Below are positions 25,961 through 34,445 of a stretch of 64,000 nucleotides of DNA, one piece after another. The stretch covers positions 71,205 through 135,204 of the forward strand of contig NZ_DASZBY010000066.1 in NCBI RefSeq assembly GCF_035943795.1, in the 5' to 3' direction. Position numbers and translations under genes: made by a program. Each line of letters begins with the position of its first letter. Positions within the stretch are counted from its first letter, which is position 1. Source of the DNA: Aliidongia sp035943795. GTDB taxonomy: Bacteria > Pseudomonadota > Alphaproteobacteria > ATCC43930 > CGMCC-115725. The notes under the pieces are model-generated. The model searched no databases. It saw only the letters and a program-made list of their open reading frames with translations, and was not told the DNA's origin.

Positions 25961-26944
25961 ATGAACGCTCCGGGTCGAGGCCCCAGCCGGCATCGGACGA
26001 TCGAATTCGCCATTACCCTCGCGGCGGCGACGTTCCTCATGGGATCCAGCTTCGTCGCCGGCAAGATCCTGCTACAGGTCGGCATCCCGTCGCTGCTGCT
26101 CGTCGGATGGCGGTTCTTCGTCGCCGCCCTGGCGACCCTGCCGCTGGTCCTACTGGAGGGCGGCCCGCGTCGGGCGCTCTTTCCCAAAGCGGTCGGCCGC
26201 CGCGGGGCCGCATTGGTCATCCTGATCGGCCTCCTGCAGACAGGGGCGGTGATGGGCCTCCTCTTTCTCGCGATGAATTCGATTTCCGCCTCGACGGCGG
26301 CGATCCTGCTGTTCACCAACCCGATCTGGGTGGCGCTGCTGGGGCGCCTGTTCCTCAGAGAGGCGCTGCCGGCCAGCCGATTGGCCGGGCTCGTCCTCGG
26401 CCTGATCGGCGTCGGCTGCGCGATCGGGGCCGGGCCGGAATTGCTGTCGGTTGGAGACAGCGTGAGCGGCGAGATGATCGGGCTGGGCTCCTCGCTGTGC
26501 TGGGCCGTCGCGACGCTGGTGAACAAGCGGGCGGGCCTGCCGATCGGCCCCTGGGCCTTGAGCTTCTGGCAGATGTCGGTCGGGTCGCTGGCCCTGCTCG
26601 GCCTCGCCTATGGTCTGGGCCAGCGATGGCCGGACACCATGACCATCCCGCAATGGGGATGGTTCCTGTGGCTGGCCGTGCCCGCGTCGACCGGATCGTT
26701 CGGGCTCTGGTTCGTGGCACTCGGCAAGGGAGGAGCTACGAAAGCCAGCGGCTTCCTCTTCCTCGCCCCGCTCTTCACCGTCGTCTTGTCCTTCTTCGTG
26801 CTGGACGCGCCCTTATCGTGGCAGCAGGGCGTCGGCGGCATCCTGATCGGCGTCGCGCTTTGGCTGGTCAACCGCAATGCGCCCGCGCGCGGCCCCCGAG
26901 TGGAGATCGCATCCGCATCGACCGAAGGACGATCGACGCCATGA
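25961..26944 (+). CDS. DMT-superfamily (EamA) transporter
   Basis: A 327-residue inner-membrane protein with two EamA repeats and about ten hydrophobic helices. The repeat starts are FAITLAAATFLMGSSFVAGKILLQ and GEMIGLGSSLCWAVATLVNK. The signature ALLGRLFLREALPASRLAGLVLGLIGV falls at the end of the first repeat. Such proteins usually export amino acids or metabolites. Third gene of the CGNR-linked operon, ending 2 bp from the convergent LysR gene. Confidence 0.88.
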   Translation: MNAPGRGPSRHRTIEFAITLAAATFLMGSSFVAGKILLQVGIPSLLLVGWRFFVAALATLPLVLLEGGPRRALFPKAVGRRGAALVILIGLLQTGAVMGLLFLAMNSISASTAAILLFTNPIWVALLGRLFLREALPASRLAGLVLGLIGVGCAIGAGPELLSVGDSVSGEMIGLGSSLCWAVATLVNKRAGLPIGPWALSFWQMSVGSLALLGLAYGLGQRWPDTMTIPQWGWFLWLAVPASTGSFGLWFVALGKGGATKASGFLFLAPLFTVVLSFFVLDAPLSWQQGVGGILIGVALWLVNRNAPARGPRVEIASASTEGRSTP

Positions 26945-26945
26945 T

Positions 26946-27854
26946 CTACCTGCTCGGGACCCGGCGCAGCGAGAAGTCGCAGCACCGTCGCGTGATCTGC
27001 GCGATCTGTTCGGCCAACGGATCGAGCGCATCGGCCCGAAAGACGGCGAAATACTGGATCGGCGGAATTTTTGGCGTGGTCTTGATCACCCGCAGCTGAC
27101 CGCTGCTGATTTCGGGCAGGAAATATTGCTCGGTCAGAAACGTAGTGCCCAATCCGGCCGCTGCGAGCGCGGACAACACGCTGAGACTGTTGCATTTAAC
27201 GATGCGGTTGAACTTGATGCCACTTGCGCCGAGCCAGTCGACGACGAGCTTCTGCAGGCCGGAACCCTCCGCCTGGGTGAGGATCGGGTAGTTCGCGATC
27301 TCCGCGATCGGCACCAGGTCGCCCTCCGGACCGACACCGGGCGCGCTCATCCATTGCAGCGTGACGCTGTCGAGCGGCACGTTCCTGAAATCGGCATTGG
27401 AGGGTGGATCGAGGCCGATCACGAGATCGAGCCGGCGGTCCGCCAACTTGTCGAACATGTTTACGCTGGCATCCACTTCCGGCTCCGGCACGACGTCCGG
27501 ATAGCCCTCCTTCATCGCGACGATCAGCTTCGGCAACCAGGTCAGGGCCACGAGTTCGGTGACGCCGAAGCGGAACGGGCCGCTGAAGGCCAGGGGTCCG
27601 GCCGCCGTCTCGCGAAAACGCGCCTCAAGCTTCAACAGCTCCGCGGCGACGGCAACGAGGTTTTCGCCGCTCCGTGTCAGGCTGACCGCCCGATTGCTCC
27701 GGTCGAACAGGCGGGTCCCGATGAGTTCTTCCAGTTCGAGAAGGCGCTTCGAGATCGTCGATTGCGCCAGGTTCAGCCGGCCCGCGGCATCGACCACGCT
27801 GCCCAGCTTCGCGATCCAGTAGAAGGCTTCCACCTGCTTGAGGGTGATCGACAT
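26946..27854 (-). CDS. LysR-type regulator of the RraA/aminotransferase/ABC operon
   Basis: A 302-residue LTTR. The helix-turn-helix ITLKQVEAFYWIAKLGSVVDAAGRLNLAQSTISKRLLELEEL begins at residue 3 when the start is ATG 27854, the canonical position; an upstream ATG (27890) is rejected. The effector domain follows. It is divergent from the RraA gene and therefore likely controls that operon, through a perfect palindrome in the 126-bp gap. Confidence 0.9.
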   Translation of the reverse strand: MSITLKQVEAFYWIAKLGSVVDAAGRLNLAQSTISKRLLELEELIGTRLFDRSNRAVSLTRSGENLVAVAAELLKLEARFRETAAGPLAFSGPFRFGVTELVALTWLPKLIVAMKEGYPDVVPEPEVDASVNMFDKLADRRLDLVIGLDPPSNADFRNVPLDSVTLQWMSAPGVGPEGDLVPIAEIANYPILTQAEGSGLQKLVVDWLGASGIKFNRIVKCNSLSVLSALAAAGLGTTFLTEQYFLPEISSGQLRVIKTTPKIPPIQYFAVFRADALDPLAEQIAQITRRCCDFSLRRVPSR

Positions 27855-27893
27855 GCGCCCTGGCCAATGACATGAAGAAAAGCGATACATAAT

Positions 27894-27910
27894 AGCGAAA
27901 AATATTCGCT
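27894..27910. promoter_or_regulatory. Palindromic LysR-type operator candidate
   Basis: AGCGAAAAATATTCGCT has perfect 6-bp arms around a 5-bp AT-only spacer, in the AT-rich gap between the LysR start (27854) and the RraA gene (27981). A further half-site AAAAGCGA (27878-27885) mirrors TTCGCTTTT (27905-27913). Position and symmetry fit an LTTR binding site; function is inferred. Confidence 0.5.
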
Positions 27911-27980
27911 TTTATTCATGTAAATATCTCTGCAGATTATTTCAAATCAGCGCTACGGCGCGCAACAATCGTGCTGATCC

Positions 27981-28658
27981 ATGCCCGTACCCGGTCACCG
28001 TCTCCATCCCTCGTCACCTTCCGTTCCATCGGAAGTGCTCGATGGTTTCCGCAACGCGGCCGTCGCGGTCGTGTCCGACAACATGAACCGCCTGCACGGG
28101 ACGCGGCAGCTGAAGCCGTTTCATCGGGGCGCGCGGCTCATCGGAACCGCCGTCACGGTCAAGACCCGGGCCGGAGACAACATGGCGCTGCACAAGGCTT
28201 ACGAGCTGCTGCGGCCGGGCGACGTCCTGGTGGTCGACGGCGGCGGCGACATCGGCCAGGCGCTGGTCGGCGAAATCATGATGAGCCGGGCCCGGGCACT
28301 TGGCGTCGCCGGCTTCGTCATCGACGGCGCCATCCGCGACGTCGCGGCTTTCACGGCGTCGGATTTCCCGTGTTTCGCCCGCGGCGTCACCCACCGCGGC
28401 CCTTATAAGTCCGGCCCGGGCGAGATCAATGTCCCGGTCGCGATCGACGGCATGGTGGTGATGCCCGGCGACGTGGTCCTGGGCGACGAGGATGGCGTCG
28501 TCGTCTTCGACCGTTCGGTGGCGGCCGAGCTGATGGTGCTCGTGCACCAGCAGGAGGCGCGCGAGGCCCACGCCCTGGACGCGATCCGCGCGGGCAAATT
28601 CGACAATTCCTACATCGGCGCGTCGGGCATCGCGGATCCGCGGGACGGTGCCCGATGA
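27981..28658 (+). CDS. RraA-family protein (HMG/CHA aldolase-like)
   Basis: A 225-residue protein of the RraA / 4-hydroxy-4-methyl-2-oxoglutarate aldolase fold. The active-site segment GEIMMSRARALGVAGFVIDG is followed by AIRD, the Arg-Asp pair that binds pyruvate and metal in class II aldolases. The C-terminal PVAIDGMVVMPGDVVLGDEDGVVV is the conserved core strand pair. It may cleave a hydroxy-acid to pyruvate, or decarboxylate oxaloacetate. Its stop overlaps the aminotransferase start (ATGA), so the two are coupled. Ribosome-binding site is weak. Confidence 0.87.
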   Translation: MPVPGHRLHPSSPSVPSEVLDGFRNAAVAVVSDNMNRLHGTRQLKPFHRGARLIGTAVTVKTRAGDNMALHKAYELLRPGDVLVVDGGGDIGQALVGEIMMSRARALGVAGFVIDGAIRDVAAFTASDFPCFARGVTHRGPYKSGPGEINVPVAIDGMVVMPGDVVLGDEDGVVVFDRSVAAELMVLVHQQEAREAHALDAIRAGKFDNSYIGASGIADPRDGAR

Positions 28659-29875
28659 GCGCCGCCGCCCAAGCGATCCCGCTGTCGGCACGGATCCAAC
28701 GCATCAAGCCGTCGCCCAGCATGGTGGCGCGCGACCGGGCCCGGCAACTCCAGGCGCAGGGACGCGACATCATCGACCTCACCGCGGGCGAGCCGGATTT
28801 CGACACGCCGAAACACATCGCCGCCGCGGTCGTGGCCGCGCTCGAGGCGGGAGAGACCCGTTACACGCCCGTGAACGGCACGCCGACATTGCGCAAAGCC
28901 ATCATTGCCAAGCTGGCGCGCGAAAACGGTGTCCAATACGAGATCAACCAGATCGCGGTGGGCAGCGGCGCCAAGCAGGTGATCTATAACGCGCTCGCCG
29001 CCACCATCGGCTCCGGCGACGAAGTGGTCATTCCGGCCCCGTACTGGGTGTCGTATCCGGACATGGTGCTCGCCTGCGACGGCACGCCGGTCGTCGTTCC
29101 CTGCGGCGAGAACGCCGGTTTCAAGCTGTCGGCCGAAGCGCTGGAGCAGGCGATCACGCCCAGGACGCGCTGGGTCATGCTGAATTCACCCTGCAACCCG
29201 ACCGGCGCGTTCTATTCCGCAGGCGAAATGCGCGCGTTGACCGACGTGCTGATCCGCCACCCGCACGTCGCCCTGATGACGGACGACATCTACGAGCACA
29301 TCCGTTTCGACGATGGCCCGCCGGTCTGCCCGGTGGTGATCGAGCCAGGACTCGCCGGCCGGACGCTGCTGGTCAACGGCGTTTCGAAGACCTATGCCAT
29401 GACCGGTTTCCGGATCGGGTATGGCGCCGGTCCGGTTGCGTTGATCGCAGCGATGAACACGATCCAATCGCAATCGACCTCTTGCGTCAGTTCGACCAGC
29501 CAGGCGGCGGCGACCGCGGCGCTGAACGGCGACCAGAGCTTCGTGGCGGAAGCGCGGGCGGCCTATCGGGCGCGGCGGGATCGCGCGGTCGCGCTGCTGA
29601 ACGCGATCCCGGGCCTCAGTTGCCGGTCGCCTGACGGCGCGTTCTACGTCTATCCGTCCTGCGCGGGGTTGATCGGCAAAACGACGCCGGAGGGCAAGGT
29701 TCTCGAAACCGACTTCGACATTGTCATGCATTTCCTCGATGCAGCCGGCGTCGCCATGGTCGACGGCACCGCCTATGGTTTGTCGCCCTATTTGCGCCTG
29801 TCGATCGCGACCTCGCTGAGCAACATCGAACAAGCCTGCGCGCGCCTGGCAAAGGCCTGTGCAGCACTTCGGTAA
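28655..29875 (+). CDS. Class I/II PLP aminotransferase (aspartate-type)
   Basis: A 406-residue fold-type I aminotransferase. The N-terminal RIQRIKPSPSMVARDRARQL and DIIDLTAGEPDFDTP are typical of class Ib aspartate aminotransferases. The PLP lysine is in VNGVSKTYAMTGFRIGYG, and the NSPCNPTGAFY motif binds PLP. It probably makes a keto acid from the imported amino acid, supplying a substrate to the RraA-like aldolase translated from the preceding gene. Confidence 0.92.
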   Translation: MSAAAQAIPLSARIQRIKPSPSMVARDRARQLQAQGRDIIDLTAGEPDFDTPKHIAAAVVAALEAGETRYTPVNGTPTLRKAIIAKLARENGVQYEINQIAVGSGAKQVIYNALAATIGSGDEVVIPAPYWVSYPDMVLACDGTPVVVPCGENAGFKLSAEALEQAITPRTRWVMLNSPCNPTGAFYSAGEMRALTDVLIRHPHVALMTDDIYEHIRFDDGPPVCPVVIEPGLAGRTLLVNGVSKTYAMTGFRIGYGAGPVALIAAMNTIQSQSTSCVSSTSQAAATAALNGDQSFVAEARAAYRARRDRAVALLNAIPGLSCRSPDGAFYVYPSCAGLIGKTTPEGKVLETDFDIVMHFLDAAGVAMVDGTAYGLSPYLRLSIATSLSNIEQACARLAKACAALR

Positions 29876-29902
29876 CCGAACCCAGAGGACGAGGGGATAT
29901 CC

Positions 29903-30721
29903 ATGAACATGCTTCGGATTTTTGCGTTGGGCGTGGCCTTGACCGCGGGTTCCGCCGCGGTCGCCCGCGCGGACCAGCTAGCCGACATCAAGGCGCGCGG
30001 CACGCTCGTCTGCGGCACGTTGGGCACGGCGGAGCCGTTCAGCTTCCAGGATCCGAAGACCCGCGAAATCGTCGGCTATGATATCGACATGTGCCGCAAG
30101 GTCGCCGACGGGCTCGGCGTGAAGCTCGAGGTGAAGCCCATGGCGGTCGAAGCCCGCATTCCTGAACTGCTGCAGGGGCGCGTCGATATCCTGGCCGCCA
30201 ATCTCGGCTGGTCGCCGGAGCGCGCCCAGCAGATCGACTACAGCTACTCGTATTTCGTCAGCCAGCAGAAGGTCATGGTGGCGGCCGATGCCGGCATCAC
30301 GACCCTCGATCAGCTGGCCGGCAAGAAAATCAGCGCGCTCAAGGGCTCGTCTTCCGAACAGGGCGTGCGACGCGTCATCCCGACCGCGGAAACCGTGACG
30401 TTCCAGGATCCGTCCTCGGCGTTTCTCGCGGTGGCGCAAGGCAAGGTCGATGGCTTCTGCGCGTCCGAACTGATCCTGGTGAAGTTGCGCAAGCAGGCGG
30501 AGGCCTCTTCGCCCATGGCCATCGTCGAAAAGTCGGTCTTCGTCGAACCCTGGGGTCTCGGCATCCGCAAGGGCGAAACGGCTTTCAAGGACCAGGTCGA
30601 CAAGACGCTGACGGCGCTCGATGCCTCCGGCGAAGCCGGCAGGATCTTCGCGACCTGGTTCGGGCCTGCGACCGCCTATGGCATGAAGCTGGATTTCAAG
30701 ATCGAAGAGATCAAGGGCTGA
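29903..30721 (+). CDS. Polar amino-acid ABC transporter substrate-binding protein
   Basis: A 272-residue SBP_bac_3 protein with a signal peptide (MNMLRIFALGVALTAGSAAV, cleavage near ARA-D at residue 23). The mature core DIKARGTLVCGTLGTAEPFSFQDPKTREIVGYDIDMCRK is the ligand-binding start. It resembles glutamate/aspartate or cystine binding proteins. The two permeases and ATPase follow in the same operon. Confidence 0.92.
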   Translation: MNMLRIFALGVALTAGSAAVARADQLADIKARGTLVCGTLGTAEPFSFQDPKTREIVGYDIDMCRKVADGLGVKLEVKPMAVEARIPELLQGRVDILAANLGWSPERAQQIDYSYSYFVSQQKVMVAADAGITTLDQLAGKKISALKGSSSEQGVRRVIPTAETVTFQDPSSAFLAVAQGKVDGFCASELILVKLRKQAEASSPMAIVEKSVFVEPWGLGIRKGETAFKDQVDKTLTALDASGEAGRIFATWFGPATAYGMKLDFKIEEIKG

Positions 30722-30773
30722 GGCCGCATCTTGCGGGGCGCTTGATCCCGCCACCGTTTCGAGATCTCAACCG

Positions 30774-31472
30774 ATGGGTTACGTCTTCGATCCCGCCGCC
30801 ATCCTGACCGGCCGATATCTCGACTGGTTCATCTGGGGCACCGCCACCACGATCGGGCTGACGATCGCGGCCTGGGTGCTCGGCATGACGATGGGCATCC
30901 TTCTGACGCTCGTCCGCATGGTCCCGTTCCGGCCGCTCGAATGGCTCGTGGCGCTCTATGTCGAATTTCACCGCAACGTGCCGCTGCTCGTGCAGATCTT
31001 CGTCTGGTACTTCGCCATTCCGCAGCTTCTGCCGCGGACGATGCGCGTCTGGATCAATGGCCATCATAGCGAATTCCTGCTGGCGACGGTCGCGCTCGGC
31101 CTCGCCAGTGCGGCCTATATTTCCGAGGATCTGCGCAGCGGCATCCGCTCCATTCCGAAGACCCAGTACGAGGCGGCCCGTTCGATCGGCTTCAGCTATC
31201 TCCAGGCCATGAGTTCGGTCATTCTTCCGCAGGCGCTCCGCATCGTCATTCCGCCGCTGATCAACCAGACCCTGCTGCTGTTCAAGAACACCAGCCTGGC
31301 CATGGCGATCGGCGTTGCCGAGCTTACCTATCGCACGCGCGAGGTCGACAGCTACACCTTCAAGACCTTCGAGGCTTTCGCGATCGCCACCGTGATCTAT
31401 CTCGCCATTTCCTTCGCCATCATGGCGGCGGGAAATTACGCGGATCGCCGATTCAAGCTGGAGGTCCGCTGA
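30774..31472 (+). CDS. Amino-acid ABC transporter permease (HisM-type, first)
   Basis: A 232-residue permease with about five helices. The N-terminal GTATTIGLTIAAWVLGMTMG and the EAA loop EAARSIGFSYLQAMSSVILPQALR are family hallmarks. The last base of its TGA forms the first base of the next ATG (TGATG), so the two permeases are coupled. Together they form the membrane channel of the polar amino-acid importer. Confidence 0.92.
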   Translation: MGYVFDPAAILTGRYLDWFIWGTATTIGLTIAAWVLGMTMGILLTLVRMVPFRPLEWLVALYVEFHRNVPLLVQIFVWYFAIPQLLPRTMRVWINGHHSEFLLATVALGLASAAYISEDLRSGIRSIPKTQYEAARSIGFSYLQAMSSVILPQALRIVIPPLINQTLLLFKNTSLAMAIGVAELTYRTREVDSYTFKTFEAFAIATVIYLAISFAIMAAGNYADRRFKLEVR

Positions 31473-32179
31473 TGCTCCAGATCCTGCAGGACAATTGGCT
31501 GCTGTTCCTCATCGGCCAATATCCCCACGGACCGGTCGGAGGGCTCGCCATGACCCTGTTCATGGCGACGCTCGGCCTCGCGCTCAGCTTTCCCTTCGCC
31601 ATCTGCCTGGCCCTGGCCCGGTTGAGCCCGTTCGCCTGGCTGCGGCTGCCGGCGGCCGCCGTCACGCACACCGTGCGCGGGCTGCCGCTGCTCATGTTCG
31701 TCTTCTGGGCCTATTTCGTGGCCCCCCTGGTCATCGGCCGGGCCATCGGCGGCGTCGAGACGCTGATCATCGCGCTGGTGATCTATGAGGCGAGCTATCT
31801 TTCGGAAATCATCCGGGCCGGCATCCAGGGCCTGCCGCAGGGTCAGGTCGAAGCGGCGAAAGCGCTCGGCCTCGGCTATTTCCCGACCACCTTCAGGATC
31901 GTACTGCCGCAGGCGCTCCACAACATGTTGCCGAGCATGGTCAGCCAGTTCGTCTCGACCATCAAGGAAACCTCGCTGGGCTACGTCATCAGCGCCAACG
32001 AGGTGACGTTCGCCGCGAGCCAGGTGAACAATCAGCTCATGACGAAGCCCTTCGAAGTCTACGGCCTGCTGGCACTCACCTATTTCACGCTGTGTTTCGC
32101 GCTGACGTCGCTGGCGCGATTGCTGGAGCGCCGGATCTCGACCGGGCGCGGCGGCAATCTCGCCGCGCAACCGGCATGA
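31472..32179 (+). CDS. Amino-acid ABC transporter permease (HisM-type, second)
   Basis: A 235-residue permease with GPVGGLAMTLFMATLGLALS near the N-terminus and the EAA loop VEAAKALGLGYFPTTFRIVLPQALHNMLPS. Its stop overlaps the ATPase start by 4 bp. Second channel subunit of the importer, typical of the glutamate/aspartate type, where two different permeases are used. Confidence 0.92.
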   Translation: MLQILQDNWLLFLIGQYPHGPVGGLAMTLFMATLGLALSFPFAICLALARLSPFAWLRLPAAAVTHTVRGLPLLMFVFWAYFVAPLVIGRAIGGVETLIIALVIYEASYLSEIIRAGIQGLPQGQVEAAKALGLGYFPTTFRIVLPQALHNMLPSMVSQFVSTIKETSLGYVISANEVTFAASQVNNQLMTKPFEVYGLLALTYFTLCFALTSLARLLERRISTGRGGNLAAQPA

Positions 32180-32910
32180 GCGCGCCGATGATCCGCTTCG
32201 ACAACGTCGAAAAATGGTTCGGCCCGCTCCAGGTGCTGGGCGGCATTTCCGGCGAGGTCGAGCAGGGCGAGGTGCTGGTGCTGCTCGGACCGTCGGGCTC
32301 CGGCAAGTCGACCCTGATCCGGACCGTGACGCGGCTCGAGCCGATCCAGAGGGGCCACGTCCTCGTCGGCGGCGTCGATGTCGCGTCGGGCGCGGTCGAC
32401 ATCAACCGGCTGCGCCAGCGGGTCGGCTTCGTCTTCCAGGCGTTCAACCTGTTCCCGCACCTGACCGCCCTCCAAAACGTGACCCTCGGCCTCGAGCGCT
32501 TGCGGAAAATGTCGAAGGTCGAGGCCCGCGGACGGGGAATGCTGGAGCTTGCCCGGGTCGGGCTGGCCGAGAAGGCCGATGCGATGCCGGCGAGGCTGTC
32601 CGGCGGCCAGCGTCAGCGCGTGGCGATCGCCCGGGCGCTCGCGATGGATCCGGAAATCATGCTGTTCGACGAGCCGACCAGCGCGCTCGATCCCGAGATG
32701 GTCGGCGAGGTGCTGCAGGTGATGAAATCGCTGGCACAGAGCGGGATGACGATGATCGCCGTCACCCATGAAATGGGCTTCGCCCGCGAGGTGGCGGATA
32801 CCATCTGGTTCCTGGATCAGGGAAGGGTCGTCGAAAGCGGTACGCCGGTCGGGGTTTTCGACAACCCGCAACACGAGCGGCTCAAGCGCTTCCTCGCCCG
32901 GCACCCTTGA
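32176..32910 (+). CDS. Amino-acid ABC transporter ATP-binding protein
   Basis: A 244-residue ATPase with Walker A GPSGSGKSTLI, Q-loop in VGFVFQAFNLFPHLT, signature LSGGQRQRVAIARA, Walker B IMLFDEPTSALDPEM and switch His in AVTHEMGFAREV, all typical of polar amino-acid importers. Start at ATG 32176 (overlaps the permease stop). Last gene of the operon; 153 bp of gap follow with no strong terminator. Confidence 0.93.
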   Translation: MSAPMIRFDNVEKWFGPLQVLGGISGEVEQGEVLVLLGPSGSGKSTLIRTVTRLEPIQRGHVLVGGVDVASGAVDINRLRQRVGFVFQAFNLFPHLTALQNVTLGLERLRKMSKVEARGRGMLELARVGLAEKADAMPARLSGGQRQRVAIARALAMDPEIMLFDEPTSALDPEMVGEVLQVMKSLAQSGMTMIAVTHEMGFAREVADTIWFLDQGRVVESGTPVGVFDNPQHERLKRFLARHP

Positions 32911-33063
32911 TCGAAGCGACGGCTGGCCCCCTGGGCAGTATCTCATTGCAATATATAGAATTTTCTCGTCGCGAAGACGGCTTATGTACCGGTCTGGCGG
33001 ACCCCTTGCAAGGCCCGGCATTCGGCAGAACGCGGCGCAATTCCGTCCTGAGCTGGCTAAGCC

Positions 33064-34125
33064 TCAACCGTGGCCGTGATGATGATGCAGGTCGGGATAG
33101 TGAGCGTGGGTATGTTTTAGCGGCCTGTGTCGGTGTCGATGCGAGTGAGGCTCCGTCAACGGCCCCTCATGCTCGTGCTGGTGATGTTCGTCATGGACGT
33201 GGACATGCTCATGTTCCATCGCCTCGTGGACGTGCTCATGCTCATGCCGCTCGGCCAGATGCAGCCACAAGCCCATGCCCATCAGCAGCCCGGCACCGAC
33301 AAGCTGGACCGTCACCGGCTCCCCAAGGATCGCGACGGCAATCGCTGCACCAATGAAAGGCGCGAGTGAGAAATATGCCCCTGTCCTTGCCGCGCCGAGG
33401 TGGCGCAGCGCCAGCATGAACAGGACCAGGCTCACCCCGACACCCAGAAAGCCGACCACGGCCGCGCCGCCGATCGCCGCCAGGGGCGGCACGGTCGCAC
33501 CGAGCAGCAAGGCCAGACCCACGTTCACGCTACCCGCCGCGAGGCCTTTGACGGTAGCCGTCACCGCGGGATCGGCCGAGGACAGCTTGCGCGTCAGATT
33601 GTTGTCGATGCCCCACGCGAGGCAGGCGGCGGCGATGAGTGCCGAGCCGGCATCGAGGTGCACGCTTTCACCGTTCCACGACAACACTCCTGCGCCGGCG
33701 AGGATAGTGAAGGCCCCCAGCATCAGCCGCCGGTCGACGTTCTCCCGGAACACCACCCATGCAATCAGCATGGTGGCCAGCCCTTCGAGGTTGAGCAACA
33801 GAGAGCCGGATGCGGCCGAGGTACGCGCCAGTCCCAGCATCAACAGCAACGGCCCGGCAAAGCCGCCGAAGAAGACGACCGCCACCAGCCATGGCACATC
33901 GTGACGGCGTAGCGGGGCTTCCGGTGCCGGGATGCCGAGCGCAGCCCGGACGCCATGCACGACCGCCAGGCCGATACCCGCAGCGAGGTAGAGCAGCCCG
34001 GCCAGCAGTTGCGGAGACACTGCGCCGAGCAGCAGCTTGGCGAGAGGGGCCGACGCCCCGAACAGGACGGCGGAGAGCAGAGCCAACGGCACGCCTGGCC
34101 ACAAGTGTGAATGCGAGTGCTTCAT
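33064..34125 (-). CDS. DMT (EamA) transporter with a long histidine-rich C-terminal tail
   Basis: A 353-residue protein with ten hydrophobic helices in two EamA repeats (first helix PLALLSAVLFGASAPLAKLLL). After the last helix (MGMGLWLHL) comes a cytoplasmic or periplasmic tail of about 60 residues (roughly 293-353) holding about two dozen His residues, with Glu and Asp, such as HEHEHVHEAMEHEHVHVHD and HHHHGHG at the very end. The N-terminus also starts MKHSHSH. The tail suits binding of zinc, nickel or cobalt, so the transporter may move or sense a transition metal. The His codons are read directly; metal function is inferred. Confidence 0.9.
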   Translation of the reverse strand: MKHSHSHLWPGVPLALLSAVLFGASAPLAKLLLGAVSPQLLAGLLYLAAGIGLAVVHGVRAALGIPAPEAPLRRHDVPWLVAVVFFGGFAGPLLLMLGLARTSAASGSLLLNLEGLATMLIAWVVFRENVDRRLMLGAFTILAGAGVLSWNGESVHLDAGSALIAAACLAWGIDNNLTRKLSSADPAVTATVKGLAAGSVNVGLALLLGATVPPLAAIGGAAVVGFLGVGVSLVLFMLALRHLGAARTGAYFSLAPFIGAAIAVAILGEPVTVQLVGAGLLMGMGLWLHLAERHEHEHVHEAMEHEHVHVHDEHHQHEHEGPLTEPHSHRHRHRPLKHTHAHYPDLHHHHGHG

Positions 34126-34276
34126 TGCAGGATCTTAGCAGGTCGTTCCAGCGTCGGTGCGACGCATTGGACGAGCCATTCGGAGAGGCATTGTCACCCA
34201 CCGCTGTGTACCAGCGACGAGACCTAACGCCTTGATAATCCCTAAGGTCTTGAGGAGGAAGGACCTATTTGGGGAA

Positions 34277-34352
34277 TGGTGCCCAGGGGCGGAATCGAAC
34301 CACCGACACTGCGATTTTCAGTCGCATGCTCTACCAACTGAGCTACCTGGGC
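34277..34352 (-). tRNA. tRNA-Phe (GAA)
   Basis: On the minus strand the 76-nt cloverleaf starts GCCCAGG and ends CCTGGGC-A-CCA, with the CCA encoded. The acceptor pair is seen at 34346-34352 and 34281-34287. The D-arm has GCTCAGTTGGTAGAGC. The anticodon stem TGCGA/TCGCA carries the loop CTGAAAA, anticodon GAA. The T arm is GTCGGTGGTTCGATTCC. It has its own promoter and lies at the junction between accessory and core genes. Confidence 0.97.
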
Positions 34353-34375
34353 TCCGGGGCAACCGAAGGAGCGCT

Positions 34376-34404
34376 TCTATAGGAAATATCCGCGCGCCTG
34401 TCCA
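34376..34404 (-). promoter_or_regulatory. Promoter of tRNA-Phe
   Basis: On the minus strand TGGACA (34404-34399) and TATAGA (34381-34376) are separated by 17 bp, a strong sigma-70-type match. Transcription would begin about 17-20 bp before the tRNA 5' end at 34352. The boxes are read directly; activity is inferred. Confidence 0.65.
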
Positions 34405-34445
34405 GCGCGGGTTTGCATGCGGGGGATGCGCGGGAAAAGCTTGCG

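Noticed and set aside
34230..34276. AGGTC...GACCT as a terminator of tRNA-Phe
   Set aside because: Only a 5-bp stem with a long loop and no clean T-run.
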